Assembly: GCA_945870855.1 (NCBI GenBank) | Contig: CAMBTP010000004.1 | Span: 1 to 64,000 of the forward strand | Direction: 5' to 3' | Source: Prosthecobacter debontii | Lineage (GTDB): Bacteria > Verrucomicrobiota > Verrucomicrobiia > Verrucomicrobiales > Akkermansiaceae | Length of the DNA stretch: 64,000 nt | Shown: positions 54,426 to 62,178 of the stretch, in pieces | Layout: the number at the start of each line of letters is the position of its first letter | How positions within the stretch are numbered: the stretch's first letter is position 1 | Translations under genes and position numbers: made by a program | Notes under the pieces: model-generated | Database searches by the model: none | Seen by the model: only the letters and a program-made list of their open reading frames with translations | What the model was told of the DNA's origin: nothing

Positions 54426-55955
54426 ATGAACCTCACCACCTACCTACGAGCCGGCTACCCCGGCCTCGCTCTCATCACCTCCGAAGAAGCGCGCGCCGAG
54501 GCGGAAGTCTCCGCCGCCTGCAATTCGCTCAAACGCAGCCTCCATGCTTGGTCATCCACCGAAGGGTTGGTTGACACCAAGGAAGGCCGCGTCACCGCAT
54601 GCCCCGATCCACTGGACGCACTCCAGCTTCTCGATGGCATGTTTGCCAGCACAAGCCCACGTCACGTGGTGCTGATGCGTGACCTCCAACTCCACATGGA
54701 GCAAACCGATCCCATGCTCGTCCGCCGATTGAAGGACACACTACGCATTGCTAAGACCAATGGACACGCACTGATCCTGCTCGGCTGTCGCTTGAAACTA
54801 CCGCCCGAACTAGATCACGAAATTACACACGTGGATTTCACGCTACCCGGCCCCACCGAACTCGGCGCGGTGCTCGATGGCATCGTCAAATCGGCGAAGT
54901 TGAAAAACGTCCACGAAGTCGTCCGGGAGTCCGCTTTACAAAGCGCACTCGGCCTCACCACCACGGAAGCTGAAAACGCGTTCGCCTTGTCTGTAGTCGA
55001 AACCAGAGGCATCGATCACAAGGTCATTGCCCGCGAAAAAGCACGGACCTTGAAAAAGAACGGACTCATCGAAGTAGTCGAAGCCACCACGTCTCTAGAG
55101 GACATCGGCGGACTCGGCCTGCTCAAGGAATGGCTGCAACGCCGCTCCGGGGCATTCAGCGAATCCGCAAAAACCTACGGGCTGCCCGCTCCGAAAGGTT
55201 TGCTCATTGTCGGCATACCCGGCACAGGCAAATCGCTCACCGCGAAAGCCACCGCCGGCGCGTTTGGGCTACCACTGCTTCGCCTTGATATGGGCTGCGT
55301 GTTCGGCGGCATCGTCGGCCAATCGGAAGCCAATCTCCGCTCCGTCATCCAGACGGCCGAGGCCATCGCCCCGTGCGTGCTGTGGATCGATGAAATCGAG
55401 AAAGGCTTCTCCGGAAGCTCGTCGAGCGGCAGCACTGATGGCGGAACCTCCTCCCGCGTCTTCGGCTCGTTCCTGAGCTGGATGCAGGAAAAGACCAAAG
55501 CCGTGTTTGTTGTGGCGACGGCCAACGATGTTTCCAAACTCCCGCCCGAGTTCCTGCGCAAAGGGCGCTTCGATGAAATGTTCTTCGTCGATCTACCCGA
55601 TGCTCTGGAGCGCGCGCAAATCTGGGACATCGTCATCGCCCGGCACAAACGCAAGCCCACCGACTTCGACACCGTCGTCCTCGCCCGCGCCTGCGAGCAG
55701 TTCACGGGTGCCGAAATCGAGGCAGTGTTCATCGACGCCATGCACGAGGCCTACGCCGAAGGCAAGGAGCCGGGAGCGAAGGAGATCCTCGAAGCCATGA
55801 CCCACACCGTCCCGCTGGCACAGCTGATGGACAGCAAGATCGCCGCCCTACGCCAATGGTCGAAAGGCCGCGCCCGCGAAGCAGCAAGCAGGAGCACTAC
55901 CACCGCTACCACAACCGGCTCCCGCCCCAGCAGGCGGATGTCGGAGATGAACTGA
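54426..55955 (+). CDS. Ycf46-like AAA ATPase
   Basis: A 509-residue ATPase. The N-terminal 220 residues match the Ycf46 pre-domain (A-G-Y-P-G-L-A-L-I-T-S-E-E, L-I-L-L-G-C-R-L-K-L-P-P-E-L). The AAA domain has Walker A G-I-P-G-T-G-K-S from residue 263, F-G-G-I-V-G-Q-S-E, Walker B C-V-L-W-I-D-E-I-E-K-G-F near 318, sensor V-V-A-T-A-N-D and arginine finger R-K-G-R-F-D-E-M-F-F near 380. The last ~30 residues are a basic Ser/Thr/Arg tail. It is likely the motor of the DUF1257-DUF2997 cluster; the substrate is unknown. Confidence 0.9.
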   Translation: MNLTTYLRAGYPGLALITSEEARAEAEVSAACNSLKRSLHAWSSTEGLVDTKEGRVTACPDPLDALQLLDGMFASTSPRHVVLMRDLQLHMEQTDPMLVRRLKDTLRIAKTNGHALILLGCRLKLPPELDHEITHVDFTLPGPTELGAVLDGIVKSAKLKNVHEVVRESALQSALGLTTTEAENAFALSVVETRGIDHKVIAREKARTLKKNGLIEVVEATTSLEDIGGLGLLKEWLQRRSGAFSESAKTYGLPAPKGLLIVGIPGTGKSLTAKATAGAFGLPLLRLDMGCVFGGIVGQSEANLRSVIQTAEAIAPCVLWIDEIEKGFSGSSSSGSTDGGTSSRVFGSFLSWMQEKTKAVFVVATANDVSKLPPEFLRKGRFDEMFFVDLPDALERAQIWDIVIARHKRKPTDFDTVVLARACEQFTGAEIEAVFIDAMHEAYAEGKEPGAKEILEAMTHTVPLAQLMDSKIAALRQWSKGRAREAASRSTTTATTTGSRPSRRMSEMN

Positions 55956-55963
55956 AGCTATTG

Positions 55964-55994
55964 TCGCCGCAGTCCGTAAAGCGGGCTGCGGCGA
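55964..55994 (+). terminator. hairpin after the Ycf46-like gene
   Basis: A perfect 9-bp stem (TCGCCGCAG at 55964-55972 with CTGCGGCGA at 55986-55994) lies 8 bp after the stop. It has no T tract, so termination may be weak. The remaining gap to 56141 shows no gene. Confidence 0.5.
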
Positions 55995-56141
55995 TTCAGC
56001 CGCGCCCGATTTCTTTGAGAAACTCCTTGTCGGTGAGGCATCCGGACGGATCTCGATCCATTTCCTCTGAGCGCCGCAACGCCTTGGTCACCCCTCATCA
56101 TCCTCGACTTCATACAACCGTGGTAAGTCCATGCGCTTGGG

Positions 56142-56897
56142 TCAGGTCGGGTTCGATGGGAAACGGTGCTCTAGCCAGCGTGTGATCTTGCCTTCCCCGA
56201 AGTCCAGCATCTCGTCGAAAGGCCAAACGTCCGTGTAATCAAAACCCCAGAGCATGGAGGATTTCTTGGCATCCGATGAACACAGGACATCACGAATCTC
56301 ATCAAGGATATTGACCACCGCCCGCTCGGGGATAGCCCCCTTGCGGTAGGTTTCCAAAAATTCCCTGATAAAGGCGCGGGTGCATAGCAACATCATTCTG
56401 GCATGCTTCACATCCTGCCTTCCTTCCTGGGGGATCAGCGCGGAATTAGCGAGCTTTGCCTTCAGTATCAGGTGAGGAAGAGGCACCCTGCCAACGACGC
56501 CCTCAGCCTCGATGTTCATGGTTCGTGCCAGATCGTTCTGGTTCAGACCGAGAACGCTGTGAAGCACCTCGACCCTGAGAAATCCTCCTTCCGGTTGTGG
56601 AATATCAAGACGCCCGAATACGGGACTACGTGGCTCCGATCGCAGCAATGTTCCTTTGACGCGGCGCTGGAGTCGCTCCAACAGCTCCATGTTTCCCACC
56701 AGATCCAGATCCTTGCTGCGGAAAGGTAGGTATTCCGAAAGTTCGTGAACACCCATCGCCATATAATAACGGCTCCAGAGACCCGCCGCATGACCTCCGA
56801 CGATAACAGGTGGATCCTCGCCATTTTCACCGCAGCAGATGACATCGGCAAAATCGCTGATTTCGGATTCGAGAGGTGATTCGCCTGGCAGCTTCAT
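56142..56897 (-). CDS. nucleotidyltransferase-fold toxin-like protein
   Basis: A 251-residue protein. The nucleotidyltransferase core is visible: V-I-V-G-G-H-A-A-G-L-W-S-R-Y-Y at residues 31-45 and F-R-S-K-D-L-D-L at 59-66, giving the G-G motif and the D-x-D metal pair (Asp63 and Asp65). The later part with K-A-K-L-A-N-S matches the conserved Lys region of AbiEii/MNT-like enzymes. A small basic gene lies just upstream with a 4-bp overlap, a typical toxin-antitoxin layout. The target is unknown. Confidence 0.72.
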   Translation of the reverse strand: MKLPGESPLESEISDFADVICCGENGEDPPVIVGGHAAGLWSRYYMAMGVHELSEYLPFRSKDLDLVGNMELLERLQRRVKGTLLRSEPRSPVFGRLDIPQPEGGFLRVEVLHSVLGLNQNDLARTMNIEAEGVVGRVPLPHLILKAKLANSALIPQEGRQDVKHARMMLLCTRAFIREFLETYRKGAIPERAVVNILDEIRDVLCSSDAKKSSMLWGFDYTDVWPFDEMLDFGEGKITRWLEHRFPSNPT

Positions 56898-57088
56898 TTG
56901 TCGTAATATCGCTTCAGTGTCTTGCTGAAGTCCTGAAGCGTGATCTTCGCACTCAGAGGGATGAATGAATTTTCCTCCTCCAGCTGCTCGGGCGTCACCT
57001 CGCCACGCGCCAGCCGCAGCTCGTCGCGTTTCCGCGCCCGCCGCTTGTCGCGTTGAAGCGCCTCAAAGCTGACCGTCCTGACTTTCAT
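56894..57088 (-). CDS. small basic partner of the nucleotidyltransferase (64 aa)
   Basis: A 64-residue protein starting M-K-V-R-T-V-S-F-E-A-L-Q-R-D-K-R-R-A-R-K, highly basic in the first 30 residues and acidic and hydrophobic after. No known family. It overlaps the nucleotidyltransferase start by 4 bp (ATGA) and is probably its antitoxin or DNA-binding partner. Confidence 0.6.
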   Translation of the reverse strand: MKVRTVSFEALQRDKRRARKRDELRLARGEVTPEQLEEENSFIPLSAKITLQDFSKTLKRYYDK

Positions 57089-57156
57089 AGCCAATACCCT
57101 TACCCGCCGCATGCCATCGGGTCAAGCACACGCGCGCCCTTTTCCACCGCATGACA

Positions 57157-57255
57157 GACCCGCCCCGCACGACGTGCCAAGCGCGGCGCGGGTCACGACA
57201 AGGCCGCCACGGACTACCTGGAGAGGTATCCCGTGGCGGCCATTTCGTTTTCTCC
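57157..57255 (+). promoter_or_regulatory. double leader hairpin upstream of the gene at 57291
   Basis: First stem GACCCGC (57157-57163) with GCGGGTC (57188-57194); second, a perfect 11-bp stem GGCCGCCACGG (57202-57212) with CCGTGGCGGCC (57231-57241), followed by ATTTCGTTTTC. It ends 49 bp before the ATG. Since the neighbouring gene upstream is divergent (start 57088), this is a 5' leader, not a terminator for it. Confidence 0.65.
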
Positions 57256-57290
57256 AAACACCAACACCAACCCCAACCATAAAGACCAAA

Positions 57291-57716
57291 ATGGCCAACT
57301 ACTACGCCACCGCACGCAGCAACTACTTCGCCGTGAAGGACGAAATGACATTCCGGCAATGGGCGGAGTTCGCAGGACTCAAAGTCCTCGATCCCGACCA
57401 CAAGAACAAATCCGCCGACGGGATCCGCCGCTTCGCGATCACCCCGGATACCGGGGACGACGCGGGCTGGCCGGATCACCGCTACAACGAGGAAACCGAT
57501 GAGTATGACGAGGTCGATGTCCCCCGCGAACTCGCCGCCCACCTGCGGGAGGGCGAGGTCGCCGTGCTCATGGAGGTAGGCAGCGAGAAGCTGCGATACC
57601 TCTGCGGCTACGCCACCGCCGTCAACAGCGATGGCAAAACCGTCAGCATGTCCCTCGAAGGCATCTACGCCCGCGCCGCGAAACTCGGCACCCATGTCAC
57701 CCGCGCCGAATACTGA
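57291..57716 (+). CDS. hypothetical island protein (141 aa)
   Basis: A 141-residue protein starting M-A-N-Y-Y-A-T-A-R-S-N-Y-F-A-V-K-D. It contains F-R-Q-W-A-E-F-A, E-E-T-D-E-Y-D-E-V-D-V-P-R-E-L-A-A-H-L and V-A-V-L-M-E-V-G-S-E-K-L-R-Y-L-C-G. It looks like a compact alpha/beta protein, common in plasmid-type gene sets, but no named function is known to me. The ATG is preceded by an A/C-rich leader of about 35 bases with no Shine-Dalgarno sequence. Confidence 0.7.
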   Translation: MANYYATARSNYFAVKDEMTFRQWAEFAGLKVLDPDHKNKSADGIRRFAITPDTGDDAGWPDHRYNEETDEYDEVDVPRELAAHLREGEVAVLMEVGSEKLRYLCGYATAVNSDGKTVSMSLEGIYARAAKLGTHVTRAEY

Positions 57717-57839
57717 CCACCCATCCGCCCAGCTCAGGGCGGAACATCCCAGCCCGCACGAAACGCCCAAGCGCAGGCCGGGCACGGCAAGGCCGTCATG
57801 CGAACCACTCCCCCGGTTCCATGGCGGCTACATTTTCCT

Positions 57840-58476
57840 TCAAAGAATCCCACTGCAATAGCGAGCCACCTTGTCGAACTGCAAATCGATGCCGCCATCG
57901 ATCCCGCACTCTGCCGCAAGCTTTGTGAATACCGCCCCCCAGAACCCGGGCGGCGGCTCCAGCACACTCGGCACCGGATGTGTTTGCCTTCGCTGAAACG
58001 TGTCCACGATGTCCCGTCTGAGCCGCTCCGGATCCATGGCGGAAGTATCGATCAGCAGAACCAGATCGACCAAATCCTTGACCCGTGTGTTTGGCCGCTC
58101 GCCGCGTGGCAACGTGTAGGAATGGATTTTTTGCGCAAAATGCTCCTCACGCGAAATCGATGGAAACCGGCCTGCGGTGATTCCGGCAAACCCCAGCCAG
58201 TCCCGTGGCTCCGTCCACTCATAAGGCTCGCGTTGAATGTCGCCCATTCCAACATCCAGGTGAAACCGCGCGAACAACCTGCCATCCAGGCTGCACTCAA
58301 CCGGATGGCGTGAGCCGCCATGGAGGATTGCCCTCGGCGAACAAACGCACCAGCAGTCGATCAAACGCCACTTGCCGCCGCATGCGCTGGAGATCCACTC
58401 CCTCGGCCTTGGACGCGGCGTTGAGCCGGTCTTCCAGCGCGCGACGAAATGCGAATGCGGTCGAGTAGGATTTCAT
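57840..58476 (-). pseudogene. abiEii: abiEii pseudogene: internal deletion and frameshift
   Basis: Reading from ATG 58476: S-Y-S-T-A-F-A-F-R-R-A-L-E-D-R-L and Q-V-A-F-D-R-L-L-V-R-L-F, the AbiEii N-terminal region, then a stop. In another frame from about 58320 the C-terminal region continues: V-E-C-S-L-D-G-R-L-F, H-F-A-Q-K-I-H-S-Y-T, R-V-K-D-L-V-D-L-V-L-L-I. The block between, which carries the G-G and D-x-D catalytic motifs (about 75-85 residues in relatives), is gone. The toxin must be inactive. The start lies 4 bp from the antitoxin stop. Confidence 0.8.
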
Positions 58477-58479
58477 GCT

Positions 58480-59091
58480 TCAGAATTTATTCAGGATTCG
58501 CCTCAGCTCAGGGTCAAGATCCACGCGTGATTTCGCCTGTTTGATTTCAGTCCGCGTAATCAGCCCACGCCGCAGACCTTGCCCGACGGCTGCTTGCAGC
58601 ATGTCCATGTCGGCGTCACCTGATGCGGCCGAGTCGAGGATCGCGCGCATCGCCGTGGTGATCGCGTAGCCGCGTTCCCGGATCACCTCGTGCGGTGCCA
58701 GCCTGGACTTGTGCAGCACCAGCACGGATGGAGTCTCGCCGTTTCGGCGGAAGCCGGGTGGCACCGTCATGTGTAGTTTGGAGGGATTGGCATCGGACAG
58801 ATCGCAGAGCGAAAGCGCCGTGGTGTGCGAATACACGCCCTGCGGTTCGCCTTGACGATCCCTCGACCACAGCGACCAGAGCACCAGGTGGCCGTGCTCC
58901 GTTTGTGGATACTGGCGCAGCCGGTAGATCCCCCGATGCTCTCGGAGCCAGTTACCCTCCTTCACATGATAGCTGTGAGTGCTGCGGCCAAGCCCCGCCT
59001 CCAGCGCCTGTGCCATCGTGAAATACCCGTCCTGACTCTCCGCGATGGCGAAGAGATGGTCATGGTCGGATGGTGTAGCGAATGCACGCAT
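58480..59091 (-). CDS. abiEi: AbiEi-type antitoxin-regulator of the second AbiE locus
   Basis: A 203-residue protein. A winged-helix occupies residues 10-60 (A-I-A-E-S-Q-D-G-Y-F-T-M-A-Q-A-L-E-A-G, N-W-L-R-E-H-R-G-I-Y-R-L), followed by Y-S-H-T-T-A-L-S-L-C-D-L-S-D and the C-terminal L-H-M-T-V-P-P-G-F-R-R part of AbiEi proteins. Its toxin partner is a pseudogene, so this is an orphan antitoxin that may still repress its promoter. Met at 59091 is used; a perfect inverted repeat overlaps this start. The longer frame upstream to 59271 is not conserved. Confidence 0.83.
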   Translation of the reverse strand: MRAFATPSDHDHLFAIAESQDGYFTMAQALEAGLGRSTHSYHVKEGNWLREHRGIYRLRQYPQTEHGHLVLWSLWSRDRQGEPQGVYSHTTALSLCDLSDANPSKLHMTVPPGFRRNGETPSVLVLHKSRLAPHEVIRERGYAITTAMRAILDSAASGDADMDMLQAAVGQGLRRGLITRTEIKQAKSRVDLDPELRRILNKF

Positions 59092-59110
59092 GTTCAGGAT
59101 TACTGAACAT
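59090..59110. promoter_or_regulatory. predicted operator at the second abiEi start
   Basis: ATGTTCAG (59090-59097), spacer GATTA, CTGAACAT (59103-59110): a perfect 8-bp inverted repeat over the start codon, analogous in position to the repeat at 43399-43427. Likely autoregulation by AbiEi. Confidence 0.6.
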
Positions 59111-59267
59111 ATATGCGCGAGAAGGAAGCCGCAATCCGAATTTTCAGACCCATTTCCGAGGCATCCCGCCAACCGAAAACCAAACAAACCAACCCCCATT
59201 TTCAAGACCTTGCGGGTGTCTAGAAATTTGAAGCACGCGGTTGTCATCGGACAGCCGGGGAGGTAAC

Positions 59268-59696
59268 TCATCTGCCAGCGGCGCGATCAGCAGCCTCCAT
59301 CGCTGCATGGTCCAACACGCCTTGTAGGTAGCCGTGTTTTTCACTATTGCTAGATAGTTCAGCTACGGCGTCAAGGTGCAGCGCCACAATAGATTGAGCA
59401 TGATGCACGTCCGCTTCGGTGATTGTCTCAACGCCCAAGAGCCACGCGGGTGCGTTGAACACCTCCGGATTTATACTATGGAACGCGAAAAGGATGATTT
59501 CCTCGGGTGTCCTAACTGGCGTCTCATCTGGCAATTTCGATACTTCCCGGAGACCAAGACGGCGGAGCGAGTCGTTCAGCTTGTAGAACCCCCGGATGCC
59601 CTTAAGTGGCACGATCTTCCCCTTGTTGACGAAGTCATAGAAAGTGCTGCTGGCCAGCGGTGGGGAGAAAAAGCGCCCGATGACTTCCGCACGCAC
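59268..59696 (-). CDS. hypothetical protein next to tRNA-Thr (142 aa)
   Basis: A 142-residue protein. The first 60 residues (S-T-F-Y-D-F-V-N-K-G-K-I-V-P-L-K-G-I-R-G-F-Y-K-L-N-D-S-L-R-R-L-G-L spread over 17-50) look like a small MerR/excisionase-like winged HTH; the rest is helical. No firm family. It sits where an integrase would be expected, between the island and the tRNA gene, and may be an element-encoded directionality or control protein. Function is a guess. Confidence 0.55.
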   Translation of the reverse strand: MRAEVIGRFFSPPLASSTFYDFVNKGKIVPLKGIRGFYKLNDSLRRLGLREVSKLPDETPVRTPEEIILFAFHSINPEVFNAPAWLLGVETITEADVHHAQSIVALHLDAVAELSSNSEKHGYLQGVLDHAAMEAADRAAGR

Positions 59697-59813
59697 GCCA
59701 AATTCCGGGTGGTTGGAGGGTTCTTTTTTTCAGTCGATGTTCTCATACCTGTAGAATCTAGCAATCGGTCGCAGATGTCAGCGTCCAAATTGCGTTTCGA
59801 CTCCCAAAAAATC

Positions 59814-59929
59814 TTGCCCAAAACGTTGCCCAAAATGCACCGTTATTTCGGAATTCGGCGGAATTCGACGGATGCTGGCGGAAAAGACCCGAAACCATTG
59901 GGGGGCTGCAATCCTTATGAAACATAAGG
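59814..59929. other. repeat-rich sequence beside the tRNA gene (possible att/arm sites)
   Basis: Tandem TTGCCCAAAA repeats (about 59814-59836, two copies), GCGGAATTCG-type repeats near 59855, and a perfect inverted repeat CCTTATG-AAA-CATAAGG (59913-59929). Such patterns are common next to integrase core sites. No gene is seen in 59697-59947. Confidence 0.4.
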
Positions 59930-59947
59930 AAAATCCACCGTAAGAAG

Positions 59948-60023
59948 TGGAGCCGGCTAACGGACTCGAACCGTTGACCTACTGATTACAAATCAGTTGC
60001 TCTACCAACTGAGCTAAGCCGGC
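59948..60023 (-). tRNA. tRNA-Thr (anticodon TGT)
   Basis: On the minus strand a 76-nt cloverleaf with encoded CCA: acceptor GCCGGCT/AGCCGGC, D arm GCTC-AGTTGGTA-GAGC, anticodon stem ACTGA/TCAGT with loop TTTGTAA (anticodon TGT), T arm AACGG-TTCGAGT-CCGTT, discriminator T. Its 3' end points towards the accessory island, a common integration target. Confidence 0.96.
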
Positions 60024-60183
60024 CTTGCCTTGGGGAAAGCCGAGGACGGTGTATCCGGCTTGTGGGCGGAAGGCAAAGGAAAATCCGAGAGGATATTTCC
60101 AGGGCTCCTCCACTAGGGAAGATGCTCTTGCTCCTTCGGGCTGAGGTTTACTTGGATGCTCATGGTGCTGATGGCACGCACCG

Positions 60184-62178
60184 TCAGAAAGTGGCTCCGA
60201 TGGCGAAGTGCCATGTGCCGTTTGGTTCGCCGGTGTCTTTGGAAAGGTTGTGGCCGTATTCGAGGCGCACTGGGCCGATGGGTAGATCGAGCCGGAGGCC
60301 GAGGCCAGCTGCGACTTCGAGGCCGCCTTGGCGGAGGCCGGTGTAATTACCTGTAACCGCTCCCGCATCGACGAAGGCCACGGCAGTCAGCGGCCCGGTC
60401 ACCGCGCGGCTGAGTTCCGTGTTCACACACCAACTGAAATCGCCACCATACGGATCGCCGCCGAAGCTGGGGCCCAATTCCCTTTCCGGGAAACTGCGAA
60501 CACTGCGCGCGCCGCCGTTAAAGACGCGCAAGTCCACCGGCAGGCTCTGGATGTCTTCGGTGGGGAAAACCCAGTTTGCGAAGCCGCCGATGCCAAGCTG
60601 ATATTTATCGCTGAGCGGAGAGTAGATACCACCGTCCACGCCGATCTTCGCATAGGTCTCAGCCTGCTTGCTAATAGCTGCGCCGAGCTGGACAGGGATG
60701 CCAAAGTGCCAGCCGGATTTTGGCAGGATCGCGTTATCGCGGTGATCCCAGGTGTGAGTGAACGCGACTCGGACATGGTTGTAGTCGGCTTCCCCGAGAA
60801 GGCTGGAGGGCAGCCCATCCTCCGTAACTGTAACGAACGAATAACCGAGCAGAAGCTCCATGTGGCGGTGCTTGGAGGCTTGCCATTTCCATCCACTTTC
60901 AAATCCAGACTCATAGGAAGTGTAGCCTTCAAACGCTTTGACCAGGGAATAAAGGCGAAGCGCGTGCGCCGTATCCGTGCCACGCCACCAAGGATCGGTC
61001 AGTCGAATTTCACCCAGAGCGCCGCGGCCGCTGAATTCCATCCCGGCGGAAAAACCCTTTAGGCTGCCGTGGAAATTTCTGTCGATGTATCCCGTGCGAA
61101 ATATTGGCCCGTAGAACGATTCCGCTCCGGCTGCGAGGTCGATCTCCCTCGCCTTGGATTCTCGGAAACGAAGGGTCGCATCGATGCGTTTACTAGAAAC
61201 ATCGTAGGTCTCTACCTGCACCGATTCGAACGCGCCAGTGGCAAGTAGGCGCTTTACCTTCGCGTTCATTGCCGCCTGATCATACCACTCGCCTTCCAGC
61301 GGTTCCATGATGCGCTTCACTCGCTGCGGATGGGTGAGTTCTAAGCCTACCGCATGAACTGCAAGCAACCGCACGCGGGTGCCGAGATCGATGAAAAACG
61401 AGGGCCGGTAAGTTGATTTCCCGAGACTTCTTTCCATACGGATTCTCGCATCCGGATAGCCCCGGCTGATGAACGCCTCGTCCATCGCGGCGCGCAGGCC
61501 ATTAATCTTCTCCGTCGTTGCCCATTCACCGATGAAGGATTCCCACGTCGTCGCCGCGCGCTTCACGCCGCGCTCGTCCGGACTGGAAACGGTGGGTTTT
61601 ACGATTTTGAAACGCTCGCCGCGATCCACCGTGATGGTGACATCGACCTTGCCGGATTTCTGGTCGGTCACGCGTTCGCTTAGGTTCGCATCGGCATTCC
61701 AATAGCCCTCCGAATGAAGCTGCTGCTCGATGTAGCCGAGGCCTATTTCCACATCCTCTTCACGGAAAGGAGGAGAGCCTGCGCCGAACTGCGTATCCTT
61801 CTGGGCCGGCAGCGCGAAAAGTTTTGCAAGCTGCTGCGTATTTACTTCACCCGTGATCGTAACCTTTCCAAGGGCGAGCCTCACGCCCTCATCGACGATC
61901 AACACGATGCGATTCGGTGCCTCGATTCTGGGCGTGACCTTTACATCGTTGTAGCCGTCGTCATAGAGGATTTCCCTGAGTAGGAAAGCGGCATCTGCGG
62001 CGCGCCATGAACTGGCAGGCTTGTCCCGGACATAGACGAGCCGGCCTCCCATAAGCTTAAGAACTTCGCGTTCACTCTTGCTCGTCATGCCTCGAATCTC
62101 GATGCGCGTTTGCGCCGACGCATATCCGGAAAAGCCGAGCGCGCTAACGAGAGCGATGATGGTTAGTGGAAATTTCAT
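60184..62178 (-). CDS. tamA: TamA/BamA-type outer-membrane assembly protein (Omp85)
   Basis: A 664-residue protein with a signal peptide (F-P-L-T-I-I-A-L-V-S-A-L-G-F-S-G-Y-A-S-A), three POTRA-like domains to about residue 345 (I-E-I-R-G-M-T, V-T-I-T-G-E-V, V-H-A-V-G-L-E-L-T), and a C-terminal 16-strand barrel ending in F-A-I-G-A-T-F with terminal Phe. V-R-S-F-P-E-R-E-L-G-P near 560 is the V-R-G-F/Y-type motif of Omp85 L6 loops, with S in place of G. ATG 62178 overlaps the tamB stop (ATGA). With TamB it moves proteins or lipids to the outer membrane. Confidence 0.9.
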   Translation of the reverse strand: MKFPLTIIALVSALGFSGYASAQTRIEIRGMTSKSEREVLKLMGGRLVYVRDKPASSWRAADAAFLLREILYDDGYNDVKVTPRIEAPNRIVLIVDEGVRLALGKVTITGEVNTQQLAKLFALPAQKDTQFGAGSPPFREEDVEIGLGYIEQQLHSEGYWNADANLSERVTDQKSGKVDVTITVDRGERFKIVKPTVSSPDERGVKRAATTWESFIGEWATTEKINGLRAAMDEAFISRGYPDARIRMERSLGKSTYRPSFFIDLGTRVRLLAVHAVGLELTHPQRVKRIMEPLEGEWYDQAAMNAKVKRLLATGAFESVQVETYDVSSKRIDATLRFRESKAREIDLAAGAESFYGPIFRTGYIDRNFHGSLKGFSAGMEFSGRGALGEIRLTDPWWRGTDTAHALRLYSLVKAFEGYTSYESGFESGWKWQASKHRHMELLLGYSFVTVTEDGLPSSLLGEADYNHVRVAFTHTWDHRDNAILPKSGWHFGIPVQLGAAISKQAETYAKIGVDGGIYSPLSDKYQLGIGGFANWVFPTEDIQSLPVDLRVFNGGARSVRSFPERELGPSFGGDPYGGDFSWCVNTELSRAVTGPLTAVAFVDAGAVTGNYTGLRQGGLEVAAGLGLRLDLPIGPVRLEYGHNLSKDTGEPNGTWHFAIGATF

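Noticed and set aside
59091..59109. TGTTC...GAACA as a second LexA box
   Set aside because: The spacer is 9 bp, not 4; the 8-bp repeat centred on the abiEi start is better explained as an AbiEi operator.
59376..59927. 183-residue plus-strand frame beside tRNA-Thr
   Set aside because: It overlaps the more protein-like minus-strand gene 59268-59696 and then runs through the repeat-rich non-coding segment.
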